A stretch of 64,000 nt of DNA from Heterobilharzia americana (GCA_944470555.2 OX104127.1:115844741-115908740); one strand, 5' to 3'; shown: positions 12,871-26,190, counted from the stretch's first letter. Translations and numbers: made by a program. The notes: a model not told the origin generated them from the letters alone.

Positions 12871-12871
<1 letters not shown>

Positions 12872-13169
12872 CGCAACCTGAGGCTATCCTGACTATAATC
12901 TACATCTACTATTAGATTTTTCAGAAGCAACAGAAAAGCGCTTGTCGCTTTAGGTACTATATGCAATCTCAGTGACAAGTGGAATCATGAATTAGTGACA
13001 GATGTAATTACAGAACAGTTTAAAAATCATAGGGCAATTCCTTTTAGTGAGTTGTGTACGTTACCAAGTTGTAGGATAAAAAAGCGTTTTTCTAGAAACT
13101 GAATGATGAGCTTACGGAGCAGTTTAAACAAGCCAAGCGCAGTCTTTTACTGTAACTTTGATCCCATTT
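12871..13169. other. Flank of RTE element 1, nothing recognised
   Basis: Unique-looking AT-rich sequence up to the target-site duplication; no feature seen. Confidence 0.5.
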
Positions 13170-13183
13170 TTCTGAGATAACAT
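13170..13183. repeat. Target-site duplication of RTE element 1 (3' side)
   Basis: TTCTGAGATAACAT is repeated exactly at 16427-16440 on the other side of the element, and it marks the insertion limits. Confidence 0.95.
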
Positions 13184-13196
13184 TATTATATTATTA

Positions 13197-13385
13197 TTAG
13201 TCCCTTGGGTTCCTAGTGGAACATAGGGCTTCAGTAGCACGCCTCCAGTGACCTCTGTTCTCCGAGATCTTTTGAACCTGGTTCCACGACAGCCCAGAAG
13301 CTCTCATTTCCTCCTCGCATGACCTCCTCCATGTCACCCTCGGACGTCCAACTCGTCGCTTCCCATGGGGATTCCACTCGAGCAA
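13197..13385 (-). pseudogene. RTE element 1, C-terminal Arg/Trp-rich tail (out of frame)
   Basis: This frame encodes the C-terminal tail usual for this RTE type: LEWNP, GKRRVGRPR, TWRRS, SWNQVQ, ending RNPRD just before the TAA-type tail. It is not in frame with the RT upstream. The junction sequence between the RT's TRQA and LEWNP does not preserve frame, and there is no ATG. Element 2 has the same break at the same place. It may be read by frameshifting or simply be lost from the protein. Confidence 0.8.
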
Positions 13386-13406
13386 CTGGCCTGACGCGTG
13401 ATGTCC

Positions 13407-15398
13407 TCAGTCGGCCTTCTCAGTGCATGGCCAATCCATCTCCACTTCTTCCTGCATATTTGTTGCGTGATAGGTTCTTGGTTGGTTCGTTCCCAGAGTT
13501 CCTTGTTGCTTATTTTTTCTGGCCATCTGATCTTCAGTATCGAGCCAGCGTAAGCAGTTGTTGATGAATGTCTGTAGTTTATTGGAAATGCCTTTCGTGA
13601 CGCGCCAAGTCTCTGAGCCATACAAGAGCACTGACTTGACGTTGGTGTTGAAAATCCGTATCTTGTTCCAGATGCTGAGTGCAGAAGATCTCCACACTGG
13701 TTTCAGGCTAATGAACGCCTGTCTTGCTTTTCCGATTCTGACTTTGACGTCCTCGTCCGTCCCGCCTGTAGTTGAAACAGTGCTTCCTAGATAAGTGAAG
13801 GAGGTTACTTCCTTCAAGTTTCTCCCGTTGACGGTGATTGGAGTTTGTTGTTGTTGTTGGTGTTGGTGGTGCGGTATCTTCATCACTTCTGTCTTCTCTA
13901 TATTCACCTGAAGTCCCGTCTTAGCTGCCTCTTCTACCAACTTGTTAGTTTTTGCCTGCAGATCTTCAAGTTTGTGTGACATTAGGCACAAGTCATCGGT
14001 GAAATCCAAGTCTTCTAGGTTCTTTTCCGTCGTCCAGTGTATCCCCCTCTTCTCGCTGCCTACTGTTTGCTGCATGATCCAGTCCACCACAATAAGGAAT
14101 ATCATGGGGGATAGTAGGCAACCTTGTTTCACTCCTGTCTTCACTTCAAAAGCATCACTGAGCTTCCCATTGTGAATAACTTGGCATGTGGCATCTTCAT
14201 ATAGTTGTTGAATGAGGCGGATAAAGGTTTGCGGTACTCCGTAGTATTGAAGCAGTTTCCAAATTACTTCTCGGTCGACGCTGTCAAAGGCCTTCTCAAA
14301 GTCGATGAAGTTGAGGTATAGAGCTGATTGCCATTCTATGCTCTGTTCTATGATGATACGAAGCGTTGCAATTTGGTCTGCACATGATTTGTACTTCCTG
14401 AAGCCTGCCTGTTCCGGTCGCAGTTTTGAATCCAGTGCGTCTTTAAGCCTCTCTAGGATGATGCGGCTTAATATTTTACTTGGAGTGGACAGGAGAGTGA
14501 TTCCGCGCCAGTTCTTGCAAGCACTGAGGTCTCCCTTCTTCGGCAGTTTGACAAGGTAACCCTTCTTCCAATCGTCAGGTACCTTCTCTTCCTTCCACAC
14601 CTTCTGCAATAGTGGTGTGAGCATGTCCGCTGTTGTCTCTGCATCTGTTCTCAGTGCTTCTGGCGGTATCCCATCTGGTCCTGCTGCTTTCTCGCATTTC
14701 AGTAGCTTTATGGCGTTCAGGACTTCCATTTTCGTTGGAGGATTGATGTTCACTTGTAGTTCAATGGCTGCTGCAGGTGGTATTTCTGGACGACTTGCAG
14801 GTGGTGGTCGATTCAAGAGCTTCTTGAAGTGGTCGGCCCATCGTTTCCTCTGTTTGTCTTCTTTTGTAATTAAATTTCCTTCTTCATCTTTTATTGGTTT
14901 CATCTGTGTTGGTCTCTTCCCTGATAGCAACCTGGTTATTTGATACAATGTCGTCAGGTCTCTCTTACCTGCAGCCTGTTCTGCTTCACTTGCCAGTGTT
15001 TCGTAGAAGTGTCTTTTGTCTTTGCGTGCACTCTTCTTCACTTCTTTGTCCAGTGTTTTACACATTGTGCTCAGTTCCTCTTGTCGTTGAGCATCCTTGC
15101 ACTGGTTTATCTTCTGCTTCACCATCCTCCTCTCCTCTATCAGCTTCCAGGTATCCGTCGAGATCCATTCCTTATCTTCTTTCTTCTTCCTTCCTAATAC
15201 TGTTGTGCAGGTTTCTTTCCACATAGCTTTCAAAGACTTCCAGTGTTCTTCTACACAGGTTTCTTCAGGGATGTCCCTCGATGTCTCCCATTTTGTCTTG
15301 ATGGCTGAAGTGAAGATCTCCTTTGTAGTTTCATCCTTCAGTTTCCGAGTGTTGTACTTGAATTGAGGTCTATCACCAGCTTCCTTGAAGGCTTTCAA
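13407..15398 (-). pseudogene. RTE element 1, linker and reverse transcriptase (frameshifted)
   Basis: 663 codons corresponding to residues 317 onward of the intact ORF in element 2. RT signatures are visible: AAGPDGIPPE, WRGITLLSTPSKILSRII, EQAGFRKYKSC, FIDFEKAFDS (motif A), GVKQGCLLSPMIF (motif B) and TYLGST. The catalytic motif C reads FTDD instead of FADD; the two aspartates remain. At the 3' end a 4-nt difference from element 2 (CGCTGGCTCGATACTG versus CGCTCGCTGCTG) throws the frame off after CLRWLDTEDQM. The N-terminal methionine is internal to the ancestral ORF, so this is a broken half rather than an independent gene. Confidence 0.93.
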
Positions 15399-16230
15399 CT
15401 TGATTTGGAAGGTTCCTTGCCCTAGATAGTGAGTGGTCTGAACCTACATCTGCTCCTCTTCTTGACCTTGTGTTAAGTAGACTGCGTCTCCATTTTCTTG
15501 AGATTGAGATAAAGTCGATTTGATTTTTAGTGTGTCCTAGTTCTGGTGAAATCCATGTCGCTTTGTGGATATCTTTGTGCCTGAACACACTGCCTCCAAT
15601 CACCAAATCGTTGAATGCGCAGAATTCTGCAAACAATTCTCCATTCTCATTCATTTCACCTAGCGCCTCTCGACCCATGGTTAGTTCTCTTCCCGTGTTG
15701 TCCCCTCCCAGTTTGGCATTCATGTCGCCCATTAGAATTTTGATATCGCCAACTGACGTCTTGTCCAGTGTTGATTGAGGTTGTCTGTAGAAATCCTCCT
15801 TTTTCTCTTGCTCTGCATTATTTGTAGGTGCATAACATTGTATGATTGTGACCTTTCTTCCTTTTGAGTTGAATCTTGCTGTCATGATCCTGGAGGAGAT
15901 TGGTTCCCACTGCATGAGAGCCTTCGATGCTCTTGAGGACATCATGATAGCCACTCCAATACTCAGTGTGCTCGTGGTTGGCGTCTGGGTGACAGTATTG
16001 GAGTAGATTATTGATTCTCCAGTTGACAGTTTGGAGAGTCCACTCCCATTCCATCTGCTTTCGCAAATCCCAAGCACTTCGATGTTATACCTTCTCATCT
16101 CCTTTGCAATCTGGGCTGCCTTACTGGGTTCAAACATGGTGCGGACATTCCATGTCCCCACGTTTACTTTCGCTTTCATCAGGGGAGAGAAGACACATCG
16201 GCCAATTGGCTTCCCGAAGGCTTTCACCAA
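15373..16230 (-). pseudogene. RTE element 1, AP-type endonuclease (frameshifted)
   Basis: 285 codons with the endonuclease/exonuclease/phosphatase fold motifs used for nicking at the target site: GTWNVRT, ICESRW (metal-binding Glu), YAPTN, GDMNA, QIDFIS and GSDH. It ends abnormally after SDH because of a 4-nt insertion (an AGTG duplication near 15430) that separates it from the RT. Between IIYS and GVAIMMS the frame differs from element 2: +4 and +5 nt indels at about 15957 and 15994 cancel out, replacing an 11-residue loop with an unrelated 14-residue one. Element 2's version has the usual H..HT.GVA pattern, so element 1 is the derived copy. Confidence 0.92.
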
Positions 16231-16426
16231 CTGGCGTCATTTCGCCTCTCCGATTCCAGCGGGGAATAAGTTTGTTTTCATTTTTTATATTTTGTTTGTG
16301 CTTTGAAGTTTCTTTAGCGGTTAGATTTGTTTTACGGGGTAGGGTTGCTAGCCCTATGCCCAACCTTCCCTCTTTACGCGGGCTTAGGACCGGCTAGTAA
16401 CTAGTAAACTAGTTAACCAGGCGAGG

Positions 16427-16440
16427 TTCTGAGATAACAT
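16427..16440. repeat. Target-site duplication of RTE element 1 (5' side)
   Basis: Exact match to 13170-13183. It immediately follows the element's 5' terminus (minus-strand CCTCGCCTGG). Confidence 0.95.
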
Positions 16441-19400
16441 ACTTTCATGCAATCGTAAGCAGTTTAGGATTAAAGGAAGGATGTAACATAACTCAGAGGT
16501 AGAAACGAAATACCTTCCAGAGTTCGTTTGTTATGATTCGCTTTTAAGTTGAGTATTCCAAAAGGCATGTGCGTAAATTGGCCTCAGTTTTGTACACCGT
16601 TACCTTATTATTAATTAAGTGTAACTCAAATTATATTCAGTCTACGTAATATTTAGCTGCCTAGCTGGTTTAACAGCTTCTAGTGCACTTTACGAGGCGT
16701 TGTATAATTCAAGGAAAATTATGCGGACTGATTTGGCTTATGATCCCCTTATTTATAAAATACCCAGCTTCAACAGTGAAGTTATATATAAGTTGGCCGG
16801 ATACAATCGGCAGGAAACCGTAAAAGTCTATTTCGTGTTTGTTAGCACGCGTCAGCAAAGCGCATCTGCTATTTCGGCGTAACTTATTTTCCTCCTGAGG
16901 TTCTGGATTGCTTCACCTGATGTACCGGTCAGTTACGTCAGTAGTAAACCATTTCGGTGACCATTCCGGTAGGACTAGGTTGGACATATTATATTGTCAC
17001 TGGAGAGCAACCAACTTCATATTATTTTGTCGTGTGTTTTAACCGCAGAGATGCTCAGACCAGTGGTGGCTAGTGTGACTGAACTACCGTGTGACGCGGA
17101 TTTAAGTTTTGCAGGCAACATCATTTCTCTGGAGATCGCAGATAAGCCTTGCTGCTTATGGAAAGTAGGCAAGATTCCTAGATTTAATTCTTTCTACAGA
17201 TAGACTCTATTAAACTAACATCAACCAACGTTCAGAGCAACGGTGAGCCTTATAACTTGATGGTCGACTTTCAAAGCAACTGAAAGAGTCCCGTTAGCGC
17301 TTAGGACTGAAGCAGCATAAACTTGGTTACTGGTCAGTAAAATAATCAGTTTACTGAAACAATGTGTTTTTTATGTCTCAGGAAAAAATGACTTGCTTTA
17401 TGGTTGCAAACGTGTTTGTCGATGGACGCCAGCAAACGAAAAATTGAACTCAACACCATTTTAAAGGTTGACAAGCCATGAACATGGCAAACTTACACTT
17501 TTTCAATTCACATTATTTAATCATGTCTAAATTTCAAGAGTTGCATTCTGGCAATATATTTCAAAAGAGCTACATATTTCATGATCTGCAATGTTCTTAG
17601 GTCACAGGAACATCGAACCAAGATGGAAGCAGGAAGGCACTTGCGTACAGAGAAGTATTGAAGACCGGATTAAGTGTTCTATCATCAATTAGCACTTAAT
17701 AAATGACATTATTCCATTCATGTTGCGACATTCAGTCACCTCATAGTTTGCCTTTGCCACATAAATCAGGACTGAACGTCTCTGCTTTGATATGTATTTG
17801 CTGTTTTCTGAAGCTTAGAAATCAATTCGCACTTCATGTATTCAAATTTCACAAAACTTTTAAGCAAAAATATGAATTTCAGGTCAGGAGTTGGTAAAAA
17901 CTAATGTCTGTAATAGGAATGAAATCATAAATTGACACTTACGTGCAAATTTCACATCAGTTTCATCTCGGAACTGGAACATTTAGGTAACGGAGTTCAG
18001 TCAGCTGAACATCATATGTGAGGCCAGAGTTAAGAGTATGGATATTGTACGGAAGATACCACCATAGTCAACTGTAAAGAAACCATGATTAATACATTGC
18101 AATGGGAACACAAAATCGATCTAAATAAGCTTAAGACAGCATAATATGTTTTACAATCTTTTTTTGTTATATTCCCTTCATATCTGATGAAGTTATTCTA
18201 TACCAATAAACAGGGTTTTTTCTGTAATTTGATCCTTTGAAGTGGTACATTCACTATTCATCTCCAATGAGGTTTAGGAAGTATCCAAAGAATCATGTAA
18301 CTGAAACGTGAAGCATAAAATATTAATTACATAGTCACAGTAATGCTGATTTCTTGTCGGTTGTGATAGTTGTTCTCAAAGATAACTCATAATTTTTTTT
18401 CCTGTGAAATGGGATCACGCTTTCATCTAAGTAGTTGAACAAGCATTTAATCATACCTACAATTCCAAAAATGAGGAATGTAATGGTTATTTTTCTTCTG
18501 TAGTATAGCTGTCTCCAGTCTACCCGAAAGTCATCGTTTTCATGACTCTTCCATTCGAGATAATGTTGCTCATTACGAGTCTTTTTTTCTCCGAAATGGA
18601 AGAATGATTATGATGACGTGTAAACGAAAGATTTCGTTGTCCCCGTCTTTATACGTTTTTGTTGTTTGCCAACTCGTGGGCATATTGGAAGGATAATTAA
18701 ATTCTATTATTTTATTCAATGTTTGAGAAGCAGTCGATCTATGTATATTGTCCAGGAAAAATATTCTGCTTTGATCTAACAGTAGGTTGAAAGCAAGAAA
18801 TATCAGCTGTCTACATTTTATCGGACAATAAATTAGCAATATATTTATATAATTTCCTGCATACCTGATATCACAATCAGAAAATTTAAAAAGGTTGTAA
18901 ATCTAAAATTTTCATGATATATTGGTTTATTTCTTGGTGCAATAAAATTGCTTATATAGGGGCACCGTTTTCGGACTTATCTGAGTATAAATGATGCACA
19001 AAAAGGTACTGCCGTGGAAAATAATTTGCTTGCTCACATTCAGAATTATCTCCATGTGTGTTCACATTTCCTAACGATTCTATGAGGCTTTAAATTTCTA
19101 ACTTACAACTTCATTTTCCAGGTGCTGAAACAATAAGCACAAATACGTATGAGAATTTCTTGGTGCCAACTTTATTTCTCTTTTGATTCATAGGACTTAT
19201 TTTATAGCAACGTCCTAAAGGGTTAGAAATTAAGTGTCAATGCCAGTTAGTTAGACTGAAAGTAAAATTCATTGAATCGACTATCTAATTACATTTTTAA
19301 CATAATGCATTATAATATATCTTCTTGTTTCAAAAACAAGAGAATAATCACTAAACGGATCTGAAGTCCACAAATTATTCTAAAAAACATACGTTTGCCA

Positions 19401-22079
19401 AAAAATTCAAGTTTTCAAACATTTTTTAAAACGTGTCTGAAAATAATCACAATGGAAGATATTTTAAAAGTCCTTTTAGCAGAATAAAGTGTTGATGGCA
19501 CCATATTTATTTGCGTGTGAAAAAGACCAGTTGTTTCATGCAACCTTGCACATGAATCCAAAACCAGTGTAAGATTTAGTGTGACCTGACCCAGCTAACT
19601 TAAAATTTGACTGGAAGAAAAATGTGTGTGCTTTAAAATGTTATCAGTTTCTTCTGGTGATGTTACTCCTAGATCGGCATACTTCGTCAGTGAACAAGTT
19701 GATAACCATAGGGTTGATAATGTAGCAGCCAATAATATGGTAAAGTTCAGGAAGATGTTTGTCTGAACTTTAACTGATTCAATCGTTTCCTGTTATTCCA
19801 TAAGTTCCATAGACGTAATAGCTATGTTACAAGATATTATGGATATAAATTTGTGAAAGGGAGTGTAGAAAGTCTTTTTTCGTTGTTTGATTTTACAGTA
19901 ATTAAAATGTTTAATTACCATATTTAGGTCATACTTCTGAACACAGTTTAAAAGAGTGAAAACAATTATGAATCATGTTCAAATATCTGATGAACGAAAA
20001 TGTAAACCTGATGGGACTGGAATCAACCGAATCGTTAAGATTCCGGCATTTCAAACAGGGAAATAAATGAGCATTCTGAATATTAAGATCTGTAAATGAT
20101 CCCTTCAGTTAAAAATACCAATGAAAAAATCCAAGGGAAACTTCAAAGTCTAAGGTCCTATGGGAAGGACAATATAAAGTCACACTGTATCGTAGTAACT
20201 GTTAGGAAGGAACTGTTTGGGCAAACAATGTCAATCTAACATAAATTTTAAGTTGAAACAATGAAACAGGGGTGCAGAAAGAAGGATGAAAAACATTTTT
20301 AACCTTACTTTACTCTGTAATAATAACCTGATTGTTGAAACCACTACAAGAAATATGTAGCTTTAAAGAAATATTTAGTAAACCACCTGTATGCTGAAGA
20401 AACTGCTGAATCCCTTTTTTTCGACGATACAAGGAGTCGCGACAGAAAAGACGCTTTTCGGTTTGGCTATTGAGGTTTTTTTATTCAAGCAAACTGGATG
20501 TTTACTGCTGCAAATATGTGATAACATATGAGACATCAGCACAGGACTGCAACTACGACACCAGGAAGTATTCATGTATGTCTTTTTTCAGGAATTATCA
20601 TGTGAATAAAATTCCAAACAGTTGTAGGATATTTAAGGCTTTGAACTCTTTGAGAAGAAACTACTGAAAGTTGTGGAGATTGTTTAAAGTTCATAGTTTG
20701 TAGTCAGAACTTAGGTTAACGTTACTTTTTGAACTGAGAAGATGCAGTTATCATTCCCATTATTTGCATCTGCAGGAAAAAGAGCTGAATAAAATTCGGA
20801 CGTCGTTAAATTGTTGAAAGGGAATGTCTGACGAAGGAATATATGAATCAAGTTAAAGGAGATGAATAAATTATTAGCACTGCAAGTAGTTCATGCAATC
20901 GAGTAAACATTACATGCATTCTACTGAGTTTACAACCACTTACAGCCAACGTTTTGTGAGTCCATTTCAGAAAAGCTGCACTTTTCTTTGCATTTATCGC
21001 TAGTTCGAAAGTTATGACGCACTTCGGCCTGGTTTAACACTGACAACTCTCAGTATTCTTCAAACCTAGTTGGACACTATACATTAATAGGAACGATGTT
21101 TTGTTAAGCTGAACATTTTTCGAAGTCAACTGTTTCTGTGCAGTCTGATAATTATTCGCCTCATTACGCTTCATTTGTGAGAAGTTGAGATGAGACAAAA
21201 ACAAGTGTAGAGTTGTTTACCAAGTTCATAAATGGATATCTTTTTGTTCATTTAGGTGACGAACATTCATGAGGTTCATCTCGGTGCCGGCCAGTATGAA
21301 ACATTCACCAAGCTCCACAGTCCTAAATGAACATTGAATCAAAATATGGCAATTACTGTCACTCATTTAAACTAGAAATCCAAATCTTATCAGGTACTCC
21401 AAAATAAGTAATAAGTCGAAACCAGCCACTTATAATGAAAGCTGAAAGTACGACTATCTATCCTTATCCATTTTTAGAAAGATGCTGTTGGCTCCATCAG
21501 AGGCATTGCCTGTCCTCAAAAATGAAATTGGTTCAGGGTGATTGAATGTAATTCCAACAGCAAATTTATAGGTGTTAACTTCATCAGCTCCCTGCTTTGT
21601 AATCTCAAAGGAAATTTAGAAACGCGTTTACAAATTTACTTAAGTAATCTGAATAAATGTAAAAGCAACGAACTAATATGACTTTGTCCAAATAGTTTTC
21701 TTCTACACCCTTATAAAGAGCTTTTAGGGAAAACTCATCCATCGTATTCTTTGACTAACTTTAAATGTGTATATGAAAGCCGATTAAAAATAGGTTTCAT
21801 TGTCTATCAAACCTACGTAAATAATGCGCACTGTGATTAAGATGGAAAACACAAATAATACCGGCCTGCTTGAATACCTGACTTGCTAAATCTTCCATCT
21901 GTCATATTGCATCAAATTTTCAACAGACTGCTTCGTTTTAATCATTCGATTATGTCATCTGATCGCATCATATATATTCACGCACACTTTTAAAAAGCTT
22001 ACGGCCTTCTGTGATACCAGTGTCACATAAGAGGAAGAAAAAGCATCGTGATGGAAGGCAACGAGCTTTGAAGCGAATA
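16441..22079. other. AT-rich DNA, mostly unrecognised
   Basis: No gene recognised. A less AT-rich block at about 16690-17210 has open frames of 60 and 69 codons and looks unlike its surroundings; it may be a repeat end or an exon, but no motif identifies it. Remaining open frames (up to 88 codons near 18573-18839, minus strand) show no known domain. Confidence 0.5.
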
Positions 22080-22119
22080 ACTTTATATTAAATGACCCTG
22101 CCTGAAATCATCCCCACGA

Positions 22120-22850
22120 ACTTCCGTTCGCTGCAGAAAAAATAGATTACTTACAACCTCTCTTATCCTTTGATGTGTACCGTAATACTGGAGTGATTAC
22201 TCTGCAAGAAACTTGGTTGAGTGAACTGTTTGATAACAGTTTGATTTCTCTGAACGATTTCAAAGTTTTCCATCAAGATCGATGTAGCTCTGCAAAAACC
22301 ATGTGGGAGTGGAGTAGCTACCTGAATCAATACCCACTGGTGCATTTCGAGTTACGTGTGCTTCAAATTCTCTAATGGCGCCTGGTTGTAGTTTCTCCGA
22401 ACCATCCAAATTCTCTGATATATTTGTGGAATTCGCAGCCCCCATATTCTGTGGTTCCCTGTCGATAATATGTTGCGATTTCAACTCTTGTGACCAAATC
22501 TTTATCAAAACTCTTGGTCGCCAAAACATTGTAAACTTCACAACACGTCAGGATGCAACAATAAACTTGGTATTCGCCAATGATACTGATATATAAGAAA
22601 CTCGAAAGAGATCCTCACTGCTCAGCTCGGACCCTTGTATTATACGTGTTTTGCCCGAAATATATAGCAAACTTCACAAGTGAGAATATTGTACATAGAA
22701 ACTATTCACTTAGCAACACATTTAATCTAAGAGAAATGCTTCAGTGTGCAGACTGGAATATATTTGACAGCGATGATTTGAATAATACTATTGGTGGTGT
22801 AACGTGCTATCTGAAGTTCCGCATAGATAATATGTTGCTTTAGTGGATAG
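22120..22850 (+). pseudogene. CR1/jockey-like endonuclease remnants
   Basis: Two or three frames together cover the endonuclease. Near 22185-22225 is GVITLQETWLSE, the Glu-containing motif of AP-type endonucleases. Near 22525-22595 is NFTTRQDATINLVFAND, equivalent to the usual N-F-x-T-R-...-LDLVL-N segment. Near 22600-22640 is a degraded SDH region, followed by a DWNIFDSDD segment near 22750. Internal stops and frame changes make it nonfunctional. Confidence 0.8.
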
Positions 22851-22985
22851 ATTTTTCTGCGCTTCGATTGTATGTCCTCTCTGCAGCTTAAGAAAATAAG
22901 AAGAAAAAAAGAAAGACTATATAAAGTAGGTGATAATGCTGGTGCTCGTCTATTAAACGTTTTAATAAGGTTGGAAATTTAGCGT

Positions 22986-24574
22986 TTGAGTCTACTATAC
23001 AACCAGAAACTTTTGTCATCCAAAGATTCTTCCGGCATGTGGAAACGTTTTAAAGTCCTCAGTGGAAGTAAACGTCTTAGCAAAAAACCTTGTGTCGATG
23101 TCTGTGCCTTGAACAAATCATTTTTACGTCAACCCACTTGTTCGATCCCACACCGTCTACGTGCGTCCAATGAAGAACGTTGTTCAGAGTCCACTGCGAA
23201 CGATGTTTTCAAATGTCTCAAAACCCTAGACCCTTCTCACAGTTCAGGTACAAATGGTATGTCAAACTTCGTACTCACAAAATGTGCTGATATTTTATGC
23301 TATCCATTAGCTAACATGTTCAACAGATTGGGTTTCCGAAAACACCATGCGAGCTGCTTAGGTCTAGGACTCTCGGTGGATGTACAAAATACCGTCCGAT
23401 TACAGTTACATCCCCGTTATTAAAAATAATAGAGCAGCTTATAATACCTGTGCTGGAGCCTCCACTGAAGGCTTTCAGAGACCCTAATCAATTTAAGTAC
23501 AAAAGCCACCACTCTTTTATATCACGATGCTACTTGTAGTCTTTTTTAAAGTGCTAAGTTTATCAGGTGTTCCTTTTTAGACTTTACTCCGGCATTTGAC
23601 TCTGTCACAAGACCTCTTTTGCTGGACAAGCTTACCAATAGAAATACTGAGCCCTGGATAATCAGCTGGCTGCATTGCTATTTCTGCGATGGGAAACAAC
23701 ATACTGTTCACAGACAGGAGTGCTCCACCTCATCACTTACTATGGCTGCAGTTCCCCAAGGAACCATTCTTTTTCTCAAGTCTTTTCTCATTCTTCCTAC
23801 ATGGACTACCATCTTCAGCTGGTATCAATTTTATTAAATACGTTGATGACCTGACAGTATCCATACCAATCTCCTCTTCAACAGATTACTCCCGACTGAA
23901 TGACTTCCTATATACTCTTAGACCATGGTCCTTCGGCAATGGTCTTATGCCTAATCCTTCAAAATTTCAGACCATAAACTTTTGTTTAAGACGTGATCAT
24001 AACTTGTGTTAACTGCTTAGTTCTTATGATTCCTGTTCTGTTGATAGTTGCGCATTAGAGAATCTTACAAATGTTATTTGTTTTTGTGTGTGTTAAACTT
24101 GGAATTCTTCCTGGTTTTCTCATATCTCACCAATTTCCAAAATAATTTTTCGCCTAACTTTCTATATTAGAAAGCTGAGAGTATCTGGGATTCTTCAGTC
24201 TTTTTTCTTATGTCTTATAAACTCCTACACCTTGCCTGTCCTCCTCGGTTGCACTCCTTTCTTTTCTCCTGGGTTGCTGAAAAAACTATGCTATATTGGG
24301 CAGATCTTTAAAGACTGTCGGGAAAACTGGTGGTGTACCCTTTAACCTTTTCGTTAAAACTGTTATGGACAAACGTATTAACTCATGTAAACATTTGGCT
24401 GGAGTCGTTTCATCGGATGACCAATATCCTCTTCACTCAAAGCTCCCGACCTGTCGGTCATCTGGAAAAACAAGGGGCAAAGGCATAAGACTCTATGCAC
24501 GTACTAAAGAACATAAAAACACTACGATACCGCATTTAGCTCGTTTGATGAAAAAAGTATTAGAAATGAACTAA
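22986..24574 (+). pseudogene. CR1/jockey-like reverse transcriptase remnants
   Basis: The first intact piece (22986-23423, 145 codons) matches the region before the RT palm, with STANDVFKCLKTLDPSHSSGTNGM. Motif A remains as FTPAFDSVTRPLLLDKL near 23580, then motif B as AAVPQGTI near 23745, and motif C as KYVDDLTVS near 23837-23870, followed by NPSKFQ. A C-terminal stretch (24296-24574) is rich in basic and Cys/His residues, as in related LINEs. Several frameshifts separate these pieces. Confidence 0.85.
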
Positions 24575-24866
24575 CTAATCAACTTCTGTTTTTGAAAGCG
24601 AACTAAGTGAAGATGAGCGTGTTACTTTTTACGTATTATGAACCTAATTGCCAATGTGATTTTATACCCAAGCTGACTGTGGATTTTGAAGAAAGTTGTA
24701 GACAGAGTGAATACTTTTAACTTTTCCTTATGTAATTTCTATTTATTTTTATTTTGCCATGTATACATATTTACTGTCACTATGCAACTGATGCTATATG
24801 ATGTGCTGAAAATTCTGTAGAGTATTGCCGAAATAGCTTTCAGAAGAAAACTATTATTATTATTAT

Positions 24867-26134
24867 GAATTTATGCTATTTTGACTCAAAAATCTCAAGT
24901 AACTTGGAATCTTAATCCTCATACATCAGTCATATGAACAGCAATGACAGTAAAGGGGGAAATGATTGATAAAATAGATATACTTTATACGTGTCGAAGA
25001 AATACATTATGCATCTTTGACAGTGGACGTCTCATAGATACTTAAATTGACCAGGCGTGAGGTTCAGCTCTCAATTGACAGGAATGATGCGCCGTTTTGT
25101 AGACGGAAGGATGATTACACAAGACGGGAGTTGCTGAAATAATTGGAATCGTTAACATTTTTTTTCAGATTAAGCCCCTAAAATATTGTAGATGAAAATT
25201 ATTATGTGAGTGATAGGTGACGAAGTAAAGAAAAGAAACAAATAAGGGAAGGGTTAAAGATCAAGATCACTCCTTTTATGACTACGATTTGATTTTTTTT
25301 CACTTTAAAGGAACAACTATTTATTTTATCTATTATTGGAATTTTTTTTTCTTACATTTCTTACCTCGGTACAATTAATCCTTTCACATGTTACACACAT
25401 TAGCCATTTTTTATTACAAAACTTAGAATTACTGATTTCCTAGTTTGAAATATCTTATGTTCTGATAACTACTGTACTTTTAAACAGTAAACGACTGAGG
25501 AGTGTTTGTGAAATAAAGTGATATCATTTTACTCTTCGAATCTCATCCGTTTTACTTTGTCTAAATCTATCGAGAGATCTAAACGAATAGCGTATAAATT
25601 GTTTGTATTAAAGCTGTAGATTTAAATTTTCTTTTCTAATTAAAGGGTAGTTTTTTTAGATACTCTTAGAATATTTATGCCTAAGATATACCACAAAATG
25701 TTGATTACAATATCTTATTCCAACTTTTAACAGACATTCAAAGATATAATAAACCTCGCGCGATGTATCAAAGCAAATATTTGCTTTCTTGTAGGGTACA
25801 CAAATATATGAGAAGAACTTCTTTAATCAGCATCCAGTTATTATTCCTGACTTTATATACTTATATTTTAGCGCTTAAGACCCATGAGCATATTTAACAA
25901 ATTGAACAATTAAAATACACAAATTTTACAGTTTAAGCGGTTTTCGTAAGTAAAAGCACACAGCTGTGTTTTCCAAACACATGTACGTAGAATGCAAGTT
26001 AAGCACGAAGAAAAACATTTTTCCAGATGCATTTCAACTTGACATGCAAAGACAAGTGTGCATAAGATGGAAAGTATAAAGTGGTCCTATTTGACCGGAT
26101 GCATACAAACCCGTTTCAAATGAAACAACTCATA

Positions 26135-26138
<4 letters not shown>
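24867..26138. other. AT-rich DNA, nothing recognised
   Basis: No open frame of note and no recognised repeat. Confidence 0.5.

Positions 26139-26187
<49 letters not shown>
26139..26187. repeat. (TA)n microsatellite
   Basis: Pure TA tract of about 49 bases. Confidence 0.97.

Positions 26188-26190
<3 letters not shown>

Larger units (their letters stand above)
13184..16426 (-). mobile_element. Full-length RTE-clade non-LTR retrotransposon, element 1
   Basis: A minus-strand element of about 3.24 kb bounded by a 14-bp target-site duplication. The 3' end carries an A/T-only tail of TAA-type triplets (about 13184-13199), typical of RTE elements. It encodes an apurinic-type endonuclease followed by a reverse transcriptase in one reading frame, now broken by frameshifts. 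It resembles element 2 at 36404-39629 very closely along its whole length, including both ends, so both are recent insertions of one family. The family is SR2-like by organisation; the exact family name is not certain. Confidence 0.95.
22080..24866 (+). mobile_element. Decayed CR1/jockey-like non-LTR retrotransposon
   Basis: A plus-strand LINE broken by many stops and shifts. In order it shows an N-terminal endonuclease, a connecting region and a reverse transcriptase with a YVDD box. It ends close to a short (TTA)n tail at 24852-24866. The protein style (ITLQETWL, AVPQGT, KYVDDLTVS) is unlike the RTE copies in this window and fits the CR1/jockey group, to which schistosome SR1/SR3/Perere-3-like elements belong. 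The family name is not certain. No target-site duplication was found and the 5' limit is approximate. Confidence 0.85.

Noticed and set aside
13558..16397. Many plus-strand open frames of 60-130 codons across RTE element 1, and the same across 36557-39599
   Set aside because: They are the antisense of the conserved EN-RT frame. They recur in both copies because the coding strand is conserved, and they show no independent motif.
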